64,000 bases of DNA from Clostridia bacterium (GTDB lineage Bacteria; Bacillota; Clostridia; Oscillospirales; Acutalibacteraceae). Positions 30,946 to 40,033 of this stretch are shown here, piece after piece (position 1 is the stretch's first letter; every line of letters begins with the position of its first letter). Location: positions 1-64,000 of the forward strand of contig JAFUNA010000026.1 of the NCBI GenBank assembly GCA_017473165.1. The letters run 5' to 3'. Made by a program: the position numbers and the translations under genes. The notes below the pieces were generated by a model, which was not told the DNA's origin, ran no database searches, and was given only the letters and a program-made list of their open reading frames with translations.

Positions 30946-32394
30946 TTGAAAGCAAAAGAAATGACTCCCGAAAAGCTTGCGAAATTAAGTGTCAGACGCG
31001 AAAAGGAAATCCTCAAATGGGAAAAGGAAAAAACAAGACCAAAGAAGAATCTTTATTTTGCCTACCTTGTTTTCATTATAACATTAATATATTCAACAGA
31101 TGAAATCGCATCACAAATCGGCACTCTGATGAAAACCGAAATCGCAAATGACCTTCTCTCAAAATTCGGAGAAAGCTCCGTCGGTTTGCTTGATATTCTT
31201 TCGATTCTCGTTGTACCGTTTCAGGCACTCGGTCTGTTATACAGACCTCTTGCTGACCGCTGGGGCAGAAAGAAATTTCTGATTATCAACACCTTCGGCA
31301 TGAGCTTTGCCATGCTTGTAATATTCCTTTCGAATAATCTTTTCCTCTATTTTGTCGGTGCGTGCATGGTGCAGTTTTTTATTCCCCACGATATGCACGT
31401 TGTTTACATAATGGAATCGTCACCTTCAAAGCACAGAGCAAGAGTTTATTCGTCAATCAAATTTGTTGCGAATATGTCCGTCATGCTGATTCCTTTCTTG
31501 AGAAGAATGCTGATGGAAAACGCTTCGGAATGGCGTAATGTTTATCTTATTCCCGCTCTTGTGGGCGTTGTTACAAGCTTTATAGCACTTGCAACCGCAA
31601 GAGAAACCGACAGCTTTATTGATTCAAGACTCCGCCATCTTCGTATGAGCGATGAGGAGCGCAGGGCTGAAAAAGAAAAAGCGGATGCCGCAAACGCACA
31701 GGGCGGACTTATTCCCGCTCTGAAATTTGCGATGAAGCATAACCAGCTGCGTTGGTTATATATAACGTCGGCACTTGCTAATCTCGGCTTTATAGGAACA
31801 ATAAACTATCAGGTTATTCTGACCTACGGCTACGCAGGCAATATGGCGTCGGGCGGTAAAATAACAGAAGCCATACTTGATTCCGTCAGCACGGGAGAAG
31901 TGACAACGGCTCTGTTCATGTTTCCTATAGGCTGTGCGGTGTCGCAGGTTATAATGGGCTTCATTTCCGATTCAAAGGGAAGAAAAACCGCTGCAATTAC
32001 AACCGCCGTCAACTGTCTAATTGCTTTTGTGACTTTTACGGTCGGCTCAAGCCTTGCATGGAATCCGTATCTTGTAGGCTTCCTCTGCGGTGCAAGCATA
32101 GGCAGCTTCTATTCAACAAACGATGTTCTTATAATGATGATAGGCGAATCGGCACCTACTAATCTGCGTTCGTCCGCAATGTCTGCGCAGTTTATCGTAA
32201 CCGCTGCGGGTGTTGCCTTGTCATATGTAATAGGTCTGCCGATAATTACCCTTGCAGGCAATTCTGCAACGGGGATAGTTTCGCTTTCTCTTCTTGTTCC
32301 GGGATTTATAGCCGCATTCTTTTCTCTTGTGCGAAAAACAAACGAAACAAAAGGAATTGATATGGATACCGTAACCGGCTGTGAATGGGACTGA
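30946..32394 (+). CDS. Major facilitator superfamily transporter
   Basis: 482 residues from TTG 30946 (TAAGGAG at a good distance; the GTG at 30937 lies inside that site). A basic cytoplasmic N-terminus of about 40 residues precedes roughly 12 membrane helices. The MFS signature LLYRPLADRWGRKKFLI lies between helices 2 and 3 and the related GFISDSKGRKTA between helices 8 and 9. A hydrophilic loop (RLRHLRMSDEERRAEKEKADAA, central) separates the halves. The substrate is unknown. It lies 27 bases before an FAD-dependent oxidoreductase, so uptake may be tied to reduction of the same compound. Confidence 0.87.
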   Translation: MKAKEMTPEKLAKLSVRREKEILKWEKEKTRPKKNLYFAYLVFIITLIYSTDEIASQIGTLMKTEIANDLLSKFGESSVGLLDILSILVVPFQALGLLYRPLADRWGRKKFLIINTFGMSFAMLVIFLSNNLFLYFVGACMVQFFIPHDMHVVYIMESSPSKHRARVYSSIKFVANMSVMLIPFLRRMLMENASEWRNVYLIPALVGVVTSFIALATARETDSFIDSRLRHLRMSDEERRAEKEKADAANAQGGLIPALKFAMKHNQLRWLYITSALANLGFIGTINYQVILTYGYAGNMASGGKITEAILDSVSTGEVTTALFMFPIGCAVSQVIMGFISDSKGRKTAAITTAVNCLIAFVTFTVGSSLAWNPYLVGFLCGASIGSFYSTNDVLIMMIGESAPTNLRSSAMSAQFIVTAAGVALSYVIGLPIITLAGNSATGIVSLSLLVPGFIAAFFSLVRKTNETKGIDMDTVTGCEWD

Positions 32395-32421
32395 ATACAT
32401 TAAATATAAAAGGGGATAGTT

Positions 32422-33786
32422 ATGGAGAAATTTGACATTATAGTTGTCGGTGCTTCATCGGCAGGCAGTTATTTTGCAAGAAGAATGTCTGAAAAGGGCT
32501 TCAGCGTTCTTGCAATTGATAAAAGCCCCAAGGAAACAATCAGCCCAGCCTATGATATTTTTCACATGGGCAGAGATGATATGAAACGCTTCGGTCTGCC
32601 CGAAGTGCATAAGGGTGACGGAATCTGGGCGTTTGAATTTGAAGAGCAGATGATGCTTTCGGCTTACGGAAACCATCCCAAGCCCTCGAATTCGTGGGTT
32701 GTCGGAATGCACAAGCATGATTATATCGTAAGAATGAACGAATGGGCTGAAGAAGCGGGCACGAAAATCAAATACAATGCAGGTTTTGATAGCCTTGTTT
32801 ATGACGGAAACGGCAGGATTTGCGGCGTTACATATGAAGAAAACGGCGAAAAAATAACCGCAGAGTGCCGTCTTGTCGCTGACTGCTCGGGTATTCCGGC
32901 AGTTGTAAGACGCAGTCTGCCCGACGGCTACGGCATTGAAAAATTTGAGCTCACTCCCGACGATATGTTTTATGTAACCCTGCGCTATGTTGATTTTATC
33001 GAAAAGAAAGAGGAATGGATGAAATCTCATTTCTGGCTTTCGTATAAATCGTGGCTTGCACCGAGTGCGGGCAGCGATGCAATTATCGGCATGGGCTCGT
33101 GCTTCGGATTTGACTATGTTGAAAAAGTTTATGAGCAGTTTACAAAAAATGTAAAGCTTCCCGCCCACAAGGTCAAGAGAATCGAAAGAGGCTGCACGCC
33201 TTATCACAGAGCACCTTATTCCTTTGTTGCAGACGGCTTTATTGCAATGGGTGACGCTGCGTGCATAACCAAGCCAAACTGCGGTGAGGGCTGCACGGCA
33301 TCCCTTGTGCTTGAGGATATTGCTGTTGAATATGCTTCGGCTGCAATGGAAAACGGAGCTTATCCCACAAGAGAATCCCTTTGGAGTATAAATAAAAAAT
33401 ACAACGACACACAAGGCAAGGAGTTTGCGAGCCTTATGGCACTTCTTGCGTCGGTTGTACGCCATTCGCCCAAAGCAAACGAATTTCTCTTCAAGCATGA
33501 TGTCATTTTCAGCCGAAAGATTCTCGGCGGTATGGGCACAGGCGGTCTGCAGCTTGATTTGACGGATTATCTCAAAACACTTTTCTTTGTGATTATCGGA
33601 ATAGTGACCTGTAATATCACAATCGCAGAATTGAAAAGCATTCTCAACGGAGTTATCAGCAGCGGAAAGCTTACGGAGCTTTATGAGCGATTCCCCGAAA
33701 CGCCCGACGGATTTGAAGCTTGGGTTAACGAGGCGGAGCTGCTCTGGAAGAAAGCGGGCAAGCTTGCTGACTGGAAACCTCTTTGA
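32422..33786 (+). CDS. FAD-dependent oxidoreductase (geranylgeranyl reductase-like)
   Basis: 454 residues with AGGGGATAG before the ATG. The Rossmann FAD site is at the N-terminus (IIVVGASSAGSYFARRM, with Ala/Ser in place of two glycines). RLVADCSGIPAVVRRSL forms the second dinucleotide motif, and AMGDAACITKPNCGEGCTASL the third, all as in the geranylgeranyl reductase/FixC family. The role may be reduction of a prenyl or other lipid-like substrate. It is the second gene of an operon with the MFS transporter and is followed by a terminator at 33801-33836. Confidence 0.82.
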   Translation: MEKFDIIVVGASSAGSYFARRMSEKGFSVLAIDKSPKETISPAYDIFHMGRDDMKRFGLPEVHKGDGIWAFEFEEQMMLSAYGNHPKPSNSWVVGMHKHDYIVRMNEWAEEAGTKIKYNAGFDSLVYDGNGRICGVTYEENGEKITAECRLVADCSGIPAVVRRSLPDGYGIEKFELTPDDMFYVTLRYVDFIEKKEEWMKSHFWLSYKSWLAPSAGSDAIIGMGSCFGFDYVEKVYEQFTKNVKLPAHKVKRIERGCTPYHRAPYSFVADGFIAMGDAACITKPNCGEGCTASLVLEDIAVEYASAAMENGAYPTRESLWSINKKYNDTQGKEFASLMALLASVVRHSPKANEFLFKHDVIFSRKILGGMGTGGLQLDLTDYLKTLFFVIIGIVTCNITIAELKSILNGVISSGKLTELYERFPETPDGFEAWVNEAELLWKKAGKLADWKPL

Positions 33787-33800
33787 TGAAAACACATTTT

Positions 33801-33836
33801 ACCCGTATAACGTGCGTTATGCGGGTATTTCTTTTT
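33801..33836 (+). terminator. Terminator of the MFS/oxidoreductase operon
   Basis: ACCCGTATAAC/GTTATGCGGGT, 11 bp with one wobble pair and a short loop, then ATTTCTTTTT. Confidence 0.85.
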
Positions 33837-33894
33837 GTTAAATGTCTGTTTAATTAAAATTTACAATATCTTGACATATCAGCTTTGTTTTTGC

Positions 33895-33921
33895 TTGACA
33901 AATCACCAAATATGGTATAAA
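33895..33921 (+). promoter_or_regulatory. Promoter of the sigma-like/WG-repeat gene
   Basis: TTGACA at 33895-33900 and TGGTATAAA at 33913-33921 with a 15-base spacer; the extended TGn compensates for the short spacing. Confidence 0.55.
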
Positions 33922-33989
33922 ATCAATTATAATTGTTTTAATGGGTAAAAAGGCGAAATTTTGAAAGTATAGATAGGAGTGGAATTGTA

Positions 33990-36134
33990 GTGAGTGAGAA
34001 CATGGTTCAGTTTGTAACAGCCGCTTGCAACGGTGATACCGATGCAATGGCGAAGCTCTACTCAAAAACCCTTAAAGGCTCATATTTCCTTGCCGCAACC
34101 TTGTGCGACAGTGACGCAGAGGCTGCAGACATAACAAAAAAAGCATACGCAAAGGCGTTTTGCAATATTTCAAAGCTCAAAAAACCCGAGGCTTTTGAAA
34201 TATGGATGAAGCAGAATGTTTCTGCTGTTTTCAAGGACAGTCGCAGCTTTGCTTTTGATGAATCGGAAAACGATGCAGGCGAAGCATCATCGGAATTTCT
34301 TTCCGAAAGCATTCTTGAAGATGCCGAAAAATGCAATGCGGTATTCTCTGCCGTAAAGGCACTCAAGCCCGAGCTCAAAACAGCAGCGGTTCTTCATTAT
34401 AATAACGGAATGCCTGTTCCCGCACTTGCGAAGTTTCTCGGTGTTTCCGAAAATACGGTAAATGCTCTTCTTGCAAATGCAAGAGCAGAAGTGCTTGAAG
34501 CTGCAGGACTTGAACTCTCCAAGGACGAAAACCCCGGTGCACTTCCCGTGCTTACAAGAATTTTCCAAATGGCAGCTTCCAATGTTGCAATCGACGGCGG
34601 ATATGTCAGAGAAATCTTTGTGTTTGCTCTTGAAGCATACGAAGCAGCAAAGAGCATCCAGAAGGATGAGGCACCTGCTGCTCCCGTAATCGTTAAAGAA
34701 GAAGTCAAAATCGAAACTCCCGCAGAAGAAAAGGTTCAGGAGCCTGAATCCAAGAGCAATGTCATTTCGTTCAAGGACAGAATCAGCGAGATTCTTGACG
34801 GCGAAAAAACAAATATCCCCGAAAATGAAAATAAGGAAGAAAAGGAAGACGGCGAAGATCTTAATATTCCCGAAATCACTCCGTCTTCGGTTTCGCCCGA
34901 GGTTGAGGAATCCGTTAAGATTTTCGGCGGCGTAGATATTAATGATACACCGCATCCTCCTCTTGCTCCGATTAACGAAAAACCTGCTGAAAATAAAAAA
35001 TTCAAGTTTGATTTAAAGAATATCAACAAGAAAACACTTGCCATTATTTCGGCTGTCCTTGTTGTTCTTGTTATTATCATTGTTGCCGTTGCCGCTAAAT
35101 CAGGCGACGATAAGCCCAATGTTGACGACCAGACGGGCAGCACCTCGCAGTCTGCACAGGATGCCGTTTCCAATGCGGCGTTCAAGTGGGTTCCCGGCGG
35201 ATTTGAGGAATGCAGCGAAATCACATATCTCAACGAGAATTACTGTGTATTCAAATCCGTAACAACAGGCAAGTACGGTCTTCTTGACTACCAGGGCAAC
35301 GTTGTTCTTCAGCCCAACTACGAAAAGTTTGAACGCTGTGGCTCCGGTAAGGACTACACAAGCAACAACAATTATCATATCGTTGTTTACATTGAAGGCG
35401 AAAGATACGGTATCACAACCGTTAACGGCGAAATCACCGTTGAAACAACCGTCCACGCCAGACACGAGATGGATGCGTTTGTAGGTCTTGAAGATACATC
35501 TTACGATGAGCGTGACCGCTATTTTGAAGGCTATGCAGCCGCAAGAAAAGGCGATAAATGGGGCTATGTAAGCCAGGAAAAAGACAAGAAAGTTATCGAC
35601 TATGAATATGAAGCCGTAAATGAGCTCAACGAAACAGGCGAAGCCCTCTTCTCGGATTACTGCCGTCCCGTAACAGGCGGACTTATTGCCGTTAAGAAAG
35701 ACGGAATGATGGGTATTATCGACCTCAAGGGTGACGAAATCGTTGATTTCAGCTACACCAACATCATGCCCGGCAGCAACGGCGTTTTCATCGCCTGCAA
35801 GAACGGCACATGGGGCGTTATACTTGTCGGCAACGCAATGACATCGTTTGCGGGTGTTAACATTCAGGTTACGGTTGAGCCTGAACCTCCCACTGACGAG
35901 GATGTTCAGGTCGATTCAAACCGCAAGAAGTATAAAGTTATTTCCGAGGACGGAATCAACGTCAGAACAGATGCGGGTTCAGACTATGACAAGATCGGCT
36001 CGCTCGATTACGGTGACGTTGTTGAAAGCTATGCAACAAAGCTTGCCGACAACGGAAATTACTGGGTCTGCATCAAGTATAACGGCGAATACGGCTGGGT
36101 TGCAATGACCATGCTTGAAAGAGTAAGAAACTGA
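33990..36134 (+). CDS. Membrane chimera: sigma-70-like domain, TM helix, WG repeats, SH3 domain
   Basis: 714 residues from GTG 33990 (ATAGGAGTGG upstream). Residues 1-75 resemble sigma region 2 (AMAKLYSKTLKGSYFLAATLC, then DAEAADITKKAYAKAF) and 125-175 region 4 (VPALAKFLGVSENTVNALLANAR), both degenerate. An acidic linker is followed by one membrane helix (TLAIISAVLVVLVIIIVAVAA, about 350-370). Then come KWG/WG-type repeats (YGLLDYQGNVVLQPNYEKF, WGYVSQEKDKKVIDYEYE, MGIIDLKGDEIVDF) and a C-terminal SH3_3 domain (DGINVRTDAGSDYDKIG). The outside part could bind cell wall while the inside part could affect transcription. Whether the sigma domain still works is uncertain. It precedes the alaS leader. 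Confidence 0.82.
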   Translation: MSENMVQFVTAACNGDTDAMAKLYSKTLKGSYFLAATLCDSDAEAADITKKAYAKAFCNISKLKKPEAFEIWMKQNVSAVFKDSRSFAFDESENDAGEASSEFLSESILEDAEKCNAVFSAVKALKPELKTAAVLHYNNGMPVPALAKFLGVSENTVNALLANARAEVLEAAGLELSKDENPGALPVLTRIFQMAASNVAIDGGYVREIFVFALEAYEAAKSIQKDEAPAAPVIVKEEVKIETPAEEKVQEPESKSNVISFKDRISEILDGEKTNIPENENKEEKEDGEDLNIPEITPSSVSPEVEESVKIFGGVDINDTPHPPLAPINEKPAENKKFKFDLKNINKKTLAIISAVLVVLVIIIVAVAAKSGDDKPNVDDQTGSTSQSAQDAVSNAAFKWVPGGFEECSEITYLNENYCVFKSVTTGKYGLLDYQGNVVLQPNYEKFERCGSGKDYTSNNNYHIVVYIEGERYGITTVNGEITVETTVHARHEMDAFVGLEDTSYDERDRYFEGYAAARKGDKWGYVSQEKDKKVIDYEYEAVNELNETGEALFSDYCRPVTGGLIAVKKDGMMGIIDLKGDEIVDFSYTNIMPGSNGVFIACKNGTWGVILVGNAMTSFAGVNIQVTVEPEPPTDEDVQVDSNRKKYKVISEDGINVRTDAGSDYDKIGSLDYGDVVESYATKLADNGNYWVCIKYNGEYGWVAMTMLERVRN

Positions 36135-36145
36135 TTTTTTACCGA

Positions 36146-36173
36146 TTGACAATCACTTCAAAAGTGTTATAAT
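36146..36173 (+). promoter_or_regulatory. Promoter of the alaS T-box transcript
   Basis: TTGACA at 36146-36151, 16 bases, TATAAT at 36168-36173: both boxes are consensus. Confidence 0.85.
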
Positions 36174-36184
36174 GTCATATAATT

Positions 36185-36412
36185 TGATAATAATAAGCTT
36201 CGAAGGGGAAGAATTCCTTGCCTGCTTAACAGAGAGCGGTCTGATTGGTGAAATGACCGTTAGGCAAAAGGCTCCGAAAGGCCGCCCCCGAGCTCTGCCG
36301 TGATGAACGGCGGCGTTACCTGCGTTATAAGGAATGAGTGGTGCAGATTGCACAATTTGGGTGGTACCGCGGCACAGCCGTCCCATACCGATTGTCTTTC
36401 TGCACCTTTTTT
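36185..36412 (+). promoter_or_regulatory. T-box riboswitch controlling alaS
   Basis: The leader contains the T-box sequence GGGTGGTACCGCGG at 36359-36372, the AGAGAG segment of stem I near 36231 and GC-rich stem I arms. The competing terminator has arms GGTGCAGA (36340-36347) and TCTGCACC (36399-36406), followed by six T residues. Uncharged tRNA-Ala binding should stabilise the antiterminator and allow alaS transcription. The specifier codon was not located with confidence; the gene behind it gives the specificity. The 5' boundary is approximate. Confidence 0.92.
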
Positions 36413-36480
36413 CTGCCGCATAACGTAAAAAATCAAGTAAAACAGGGATAAAAATTCATCCCATAGGAGGAAATTATATT

Positions 36481-39111
36481 ATGAAATGGATGGGACTTAA
36501 CGAAATCAGAGAGAAATATCTCGCTTTTTTTGAGTCAAAGGAACACTTGAGAATGCCCAGCTTTTCGCTGGTGCCCCAGGGCGATAAGAGCCTTCTTCTC
36601 ATCAATGCGGGCATGGCACCTCTCAAAAAGTATTTCACAGGCGAGCTTACTCCTCCCAGAAACAGAGTAACAACCTGCCAGAAATGTATCCGTACACCTG
36701 ACATTGAAAGCGTCGGTATTACAGCACGTCACGGCACATATTTCGAAATGCTCGGCAACTTCTCGTTCGGTGATTATTTCAAGCACGAAGCAACACGCTG
36801 GGCATGGGAATTCTGCACCGAGGTTATGGAAATGCCCAAGGACAGAATTTATATCAGCGTTTATCAGGAGGATGACGAGGCTTTTGATATCTGGACAAAG
36901 GAAATCGGAATCCCCGAAGATCATATGGTCAGATTCGGCAAGGCAGATAACTTCTGGGAGCACGGTGCAGGTCCCTGCGGTCCCTGCTCTGAACTTTATT
37001 TTGACAGAGGCGAAAAATACGGCTGCGGCTCACCCGACTGTAAGGTAGGCTGCGAATGTGACAGATATATTGAATTCTGGAACCTCGTTTTCACACAGTT
37101 TGAAAATGACGGTAACGGCAACTATACAAAGCTCAAGAGCTGCAATATCGATACAGGTATGGGTCTTGAAAGACTTGCTTGCATCATGCAGGATGTTGAC
37201 AATATTTTTGAGGTTGACACCGTTCAGAATATCATGAAGCACGTTATGGAAATTTCGGGTATCAAGTATCACGAAAACGAAAAGAACGATATTTCGCTGC
37301 GTGTTATTACTGACCACATCAGAAGCACAACATTTATGATCGGTGACGGCGTTATGCCTTCAAACGAGGGCAGGGGATATGTTCTTCGCCGACTTTTGAG
37401 AAGAGCTGCACGTCACGGCAGACTTCTCGGAATTCAGGGCACATTCCTTTCCGATGTTTGCGAAACCGTTATCAAAGAAAACGCAAACGCATATCCCAAT
37501 CTTGTTGAAAAGCATGACCTTATCGTCAGAGTTATCAAGGCAGAGGAAGAAAGCTTCAACAAAACAATCGACACAGGTCTTAACCTTCTTGAAAACATTA
37601 TCGAAAACATGGATTCAAAGGTGCTCAGCGGTGCAGATGCATTCAAGCTTCAGGATACCTTCGGATTCCCCATTGACCTGACAAAAGAGCTTCTTGAAGA
37701 AAGAGGCATGAGTGTTGATATCGATGAATACAAGCGTCTTTATGCTGAAAGCAGAGCTGCTGCAAGAGCAGCCCGCACGGATGCAGGCGCAGAGGCATGG
37801 AAGGGCGGACAGGCTTCCCTTAAGGATGTCGAAACAACAGAATTCCTCGGTTATACCGATTTCAGCTGCAACGCAGCCGTAAAGGCTATCATCGCCGACG
37901 GTGAAAGAGCAGACGTAGCAACCGCAGAATCAAATATCGCACTTGTTCTTGATAAAACCGCATTTTATGGTGAAAGCGGCGGACAGGTCGGCGATACAGG
38001 TGTTATTAAGACCGCCAATGCTGTTTTTGAAGTAACCGCAACAAACAAGACTCCTGACGGAATTGTTCTTCATATCGGTAAAATAGTTGACGGTGACAGC
38101 ATTTCAGTCGGTGATGAAGCTGTTGCAACAATTTGTGCAGCTTCAAGAGAAGCAACAATGAGAAACCACACCGCAGCTCATCTTCTTCAGGCAGCTCTCC
38201 GTGAAACTCTCGGCTCACACGTTGAACAGGCAGGTCAGCTTGTTAACGAAAACGCCATGAGATTTGACTTTACTCATTTCTCTGCACTTACCTCTGATGA
38301 GCTTGCAGAAGTTGAAAATAAGGTTAATAATATAATTCTTTCCGCAATGCCCGTAACAAGCACTGAAATGCCCATTGAAGAAGCTAAAAAGCTTGGTGCA
38401 ATGGCACTCTTCGGAGAGAAATACGGCGATGTTGTAAGAGTTGTCAGAGCAGGCGACTTCTCAACAGAGCTTTGCGGCGGTACTCATGTTGATAACACAG
38501 GCAAGCTCGGACTTTTCAAGATTATTTCCGAGTCATCCGTTGCTGCGGGTGTACGCAGAATCGAAGCCGTAACAGGCATTGGCGTGCTTGAATACATTGC
38601 AAAGAACAACGCTCTTATCAACAGCACGGCTGCTGCAATGAAGCTTGCAAATGTTTCAGAGCTTGATAAAAAGGCGGCTTCTCTTGCTGCTGACCTTAAG
38701 GCAAAAGAAAAAGAAATTGAGCAGCTTCGTTCAGAGCTTTCACAGCTTAAAACAGGCGACCTTATGAGCAATGCGGTTGAGGTTAAGGGCGTTACTCTTA
38801 TTGCAAAAACCGTTGAGGGCGTAAACCCCGGCGATCTTCGCTCAATGTGCGATAAGGTTAAAGAAAATGACAATGCCGTTGCAGTTATCTGCGGCGTAAA
38901 CGGTGCAAGTGCAAACTTCGCCTGTGCCTGCGGCAAGGATGCTGTTGCAAAGGGTGCTCATGCGGGCAATATCGTTAAAGCGGTTTCAAAGCTTGCAGGC
39001 GGCTCGGGCGGCGGCAGACCCGACAGTGCAATGGCAGGCACAAAGGATGTTTCAAATATCAAGTCGGCTATGGATGCGGTAGTATCGATAGTTGAAGAAA
39101 TGATTAAATAA
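36481..39111 (+). CDS. alaS: Alanyl-tRNA synthetase
   Basis: 876 residues, normal bacterial length; TAGGAGGA before the ATG. The N-terminal class II catalytic core is clear (RMPSFSLVPQGDKSLLLINAGMAPLK, read with the FGDYFK and GPCGPCSELYFD motifs). The editing domain holds the zinc-binding/deacylation residues RNHTAAHLLQAAL and CGGTHVDNTG. An SAD and DHHA1-type C-terminal domain (GGSGGGRPDSAMAGTKD) completes it. It charges tRNA-Ala and clears mischarged Ser or Gly. It is controlled by the T-box leader and is followed 14 bases later by a HIT-family gene. Confidence 0.97.
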   Translation: MKWMGLNEIREKYLAFFESKEHLRMPSFSLVPQGDKSLLLINAGMAPLKKYFTGELTPPRNRVTTCQKCIRTPDIESVGITARHGTYFEMLGNFSFGDYFKHEATRWAWEFCTEVMEMPKDRIYISVYQEDDEAFDIWTKEIGIPEDHMVRFGKADNFWEHGAGPCGPCSELYFDRGEKYGCGSPDCKVGCECDRYIEFWNLVFTQFENDGNGNYTKLKSCNIDTGMGLERLACIMQDVDNIFEVDTVQNIMKHVMEISGIKYHENEKNDISLRVITDHIRSTTFMIGDGVMPSNEGRGYVLRRLLRRAARHGRLLGIQGTFLSDVCETVIKENANAYPNLVEKHDLIVRVIKAEEESFNKTIDTGLNLLENIIENMDSKVLSGADAFKLQDTFGFPIDLTKELLEERGMSVDIDEYKRLYAESRAAARAARTDAGAEAWKGGQASLKDVETTEFLGYTDFSCNAAVKAIIADGERADVATAESNIALVLDKTAFYGESGGQVGDTGVIKTANAVFEVTATNKTPDGIVLHIGKIVDGDSISVGDEAVATICAASREATMRNHTAAHLLQAALRETLGSHVEQAGQLVNENAMRFDFTHFSALTSDELAEVENKVNNIILSAMPVTSTEMPIEEAKKLGAMALFGEKYGDVVRVVRAGDFSTELCGGTHVDNTGKLGLFKIISESSVAAGVRRIEAVTGIGVLEYIAKNNALINSTAAAMKLANVSELDKKAASLAADLKAKEKEIEQLRSELSQLKTGDLMSNAVEVKGVTLIAKTVEGVNPGDLRSMCDKVKENDNAVAVICGVNGASANFACACGKDAVAKGAHAGNIVKAVSKLAGGSGGGRPDSAMAGTKDVSNIKSAMDAVVSIVEEMIK

Positions 39112-39125
39112 AAGGAAGTGTAACT

Positions 39126-39461
39126 ATGGATTGCCTTTTCTGTAAAATTATAAACGGTGAAATCCCTTCGTCTAAGGTTTATGAGGACGATTTGGTGCTT
39201 GCATTTAATGATATCGAGCCCCAGGCACCTGTTCATATTCTTATAATTCCCAAGGAGCATATCAAATCCGCAGCTGAAATTGATGAAAGCAACAGCGGAC
39301 TTATTGCCCATGTTTTTGAAGTTGCCGCAAAGATTGCAAAGGAAAAGAATCTTGACGGCTTCCGCATTGTCAACAACTGCGGCGACAGTGCAGGTCAGAC
39401 AGTCAAGCACATTCATTTCCATCTCATGAGCGGCAGAGATTTCGGCTGGCCCGCAGGCTGA
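39126..39461 (+). CDS. HIT family nucleotide-binding protein (HinT-like)
   Basis: 111 residues, AAGGAAGTG upstream. CLFCKIINGEIPSSKVYEDD opens the fold and KHIHFHLMSG is the histidine triad; an alpha-phosphate-binding segment (RIVNNCGDSAGQTV) precedes it. Members hydrolyse nucleoside phosphoramidates, including aminoacyl-adenylates, which suits its place behind alaS. Confidence 0.95.
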   Translation: MDCLFCKIINGEIPSSKVYEDDLVLAFNDIEPQAPVHILIIPKEHIKSAAEIDESNSGLIAHVFEVAAKIAKEKNLDGFRIVNNCGDSAGQTVKHIHFHLMSGRDFGWPAG

Positions 39462-39476
39462 TACGGAGGAAGAAAT

Positions 39477-40016
39477 ATGTCAGAGTATTACAGAGTTAAC
39501 ATAGCAGGTCTTGAAAGAGATTTGCTTCGCTGCCCCATAAGCGATAAGCTTGATATTGCAGCATTTATTCTTTTCGGCGATGTTGAGGTTACCGTTCATT
39601 CCGCAACGGAGCTTCTTAAAAGACTTCCCGAGTTTGATTATATTGTAACTCCCGAAGCAAAGAGCATTCCTCTTGCATATGAAATGTCAAGACAGAGTGG
39701 CAAGAAATATTTCGTTGCCCGCAAAAAGGCAAAGCTCTATATGAAGGATGCGGTTTCCGTTGAGGTTCGTTCCATAACCACCGATGCAGTTCAGACTCTT
39801 ATCCTTGACGGTGTTGAGGGTGAGCAGATAAGAGGCAAGCGTGTCGTTATTCTTGACGATGTTATCAGCACGGGTGAATCGCTTAAGGCGGTTGAAGTTC
39901 TTTGCGGAAAGTTTGATGCAAACGTTGTTGCAAAGGCTGCCGTGCTTGCCGAGGGTGACGCTGCCGGAAGAGATGACATTGTTTTCCTCGGAACAATTCC
40001 TCTTATCGAAAAATAA
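39477..40016 (+). CDS. Phosphoribosyltransferase family protein (Apt-like)
   Basis: 179 residues. RVVILDDVISTGESLKAV is the PRPP-binding loop, near residues 120-137; IVTPEAKSIPLAYEMSRQ and VARKKAKLYM match adenine/xanthine phosphoribosyltransferases. It may salvage purines or act as a regulator like PurR without the helix-turn-helix. The start has GGAGGAAGAAAT in front. It is 15 bases after the HIT gene and 17 before comEC. Confidence 0.85.
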   Translation: MSEYYRVNIAGLERDLLRCPISDKLDIAAFILFGDVEVTVHSATELLKRLPEFDYIVTPEAKSIPLAYEMSRQSGKKYFVARKKAKLYMKDAVSVEVRSITTDAVQTLILDGVEGEQIRGKRVVILDDVISTGESLKAVEVLCGKFDANVVAKAAVLAEGDAAGRDDIVFLGTIPLIEK

Positions 40017-40033
40017 TCAAAAGGTGTGACTTT

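Noticed and set aside
32455..33795. 446-codon open frame on the - strand opposite the FAD oxidoreductase
   Set aside because: The + strand frame has clear FAD motifs and a ribosome binding site; the opposite frame is Cys/Lys/Arg-heavy without protein-like pattern, a shadow of codon bias.
34287..34955. 222-codon open frame opposite the sigma-like/WG gene
   Set aside because: Phe/Cys-rich shadow of the real + strand frame.
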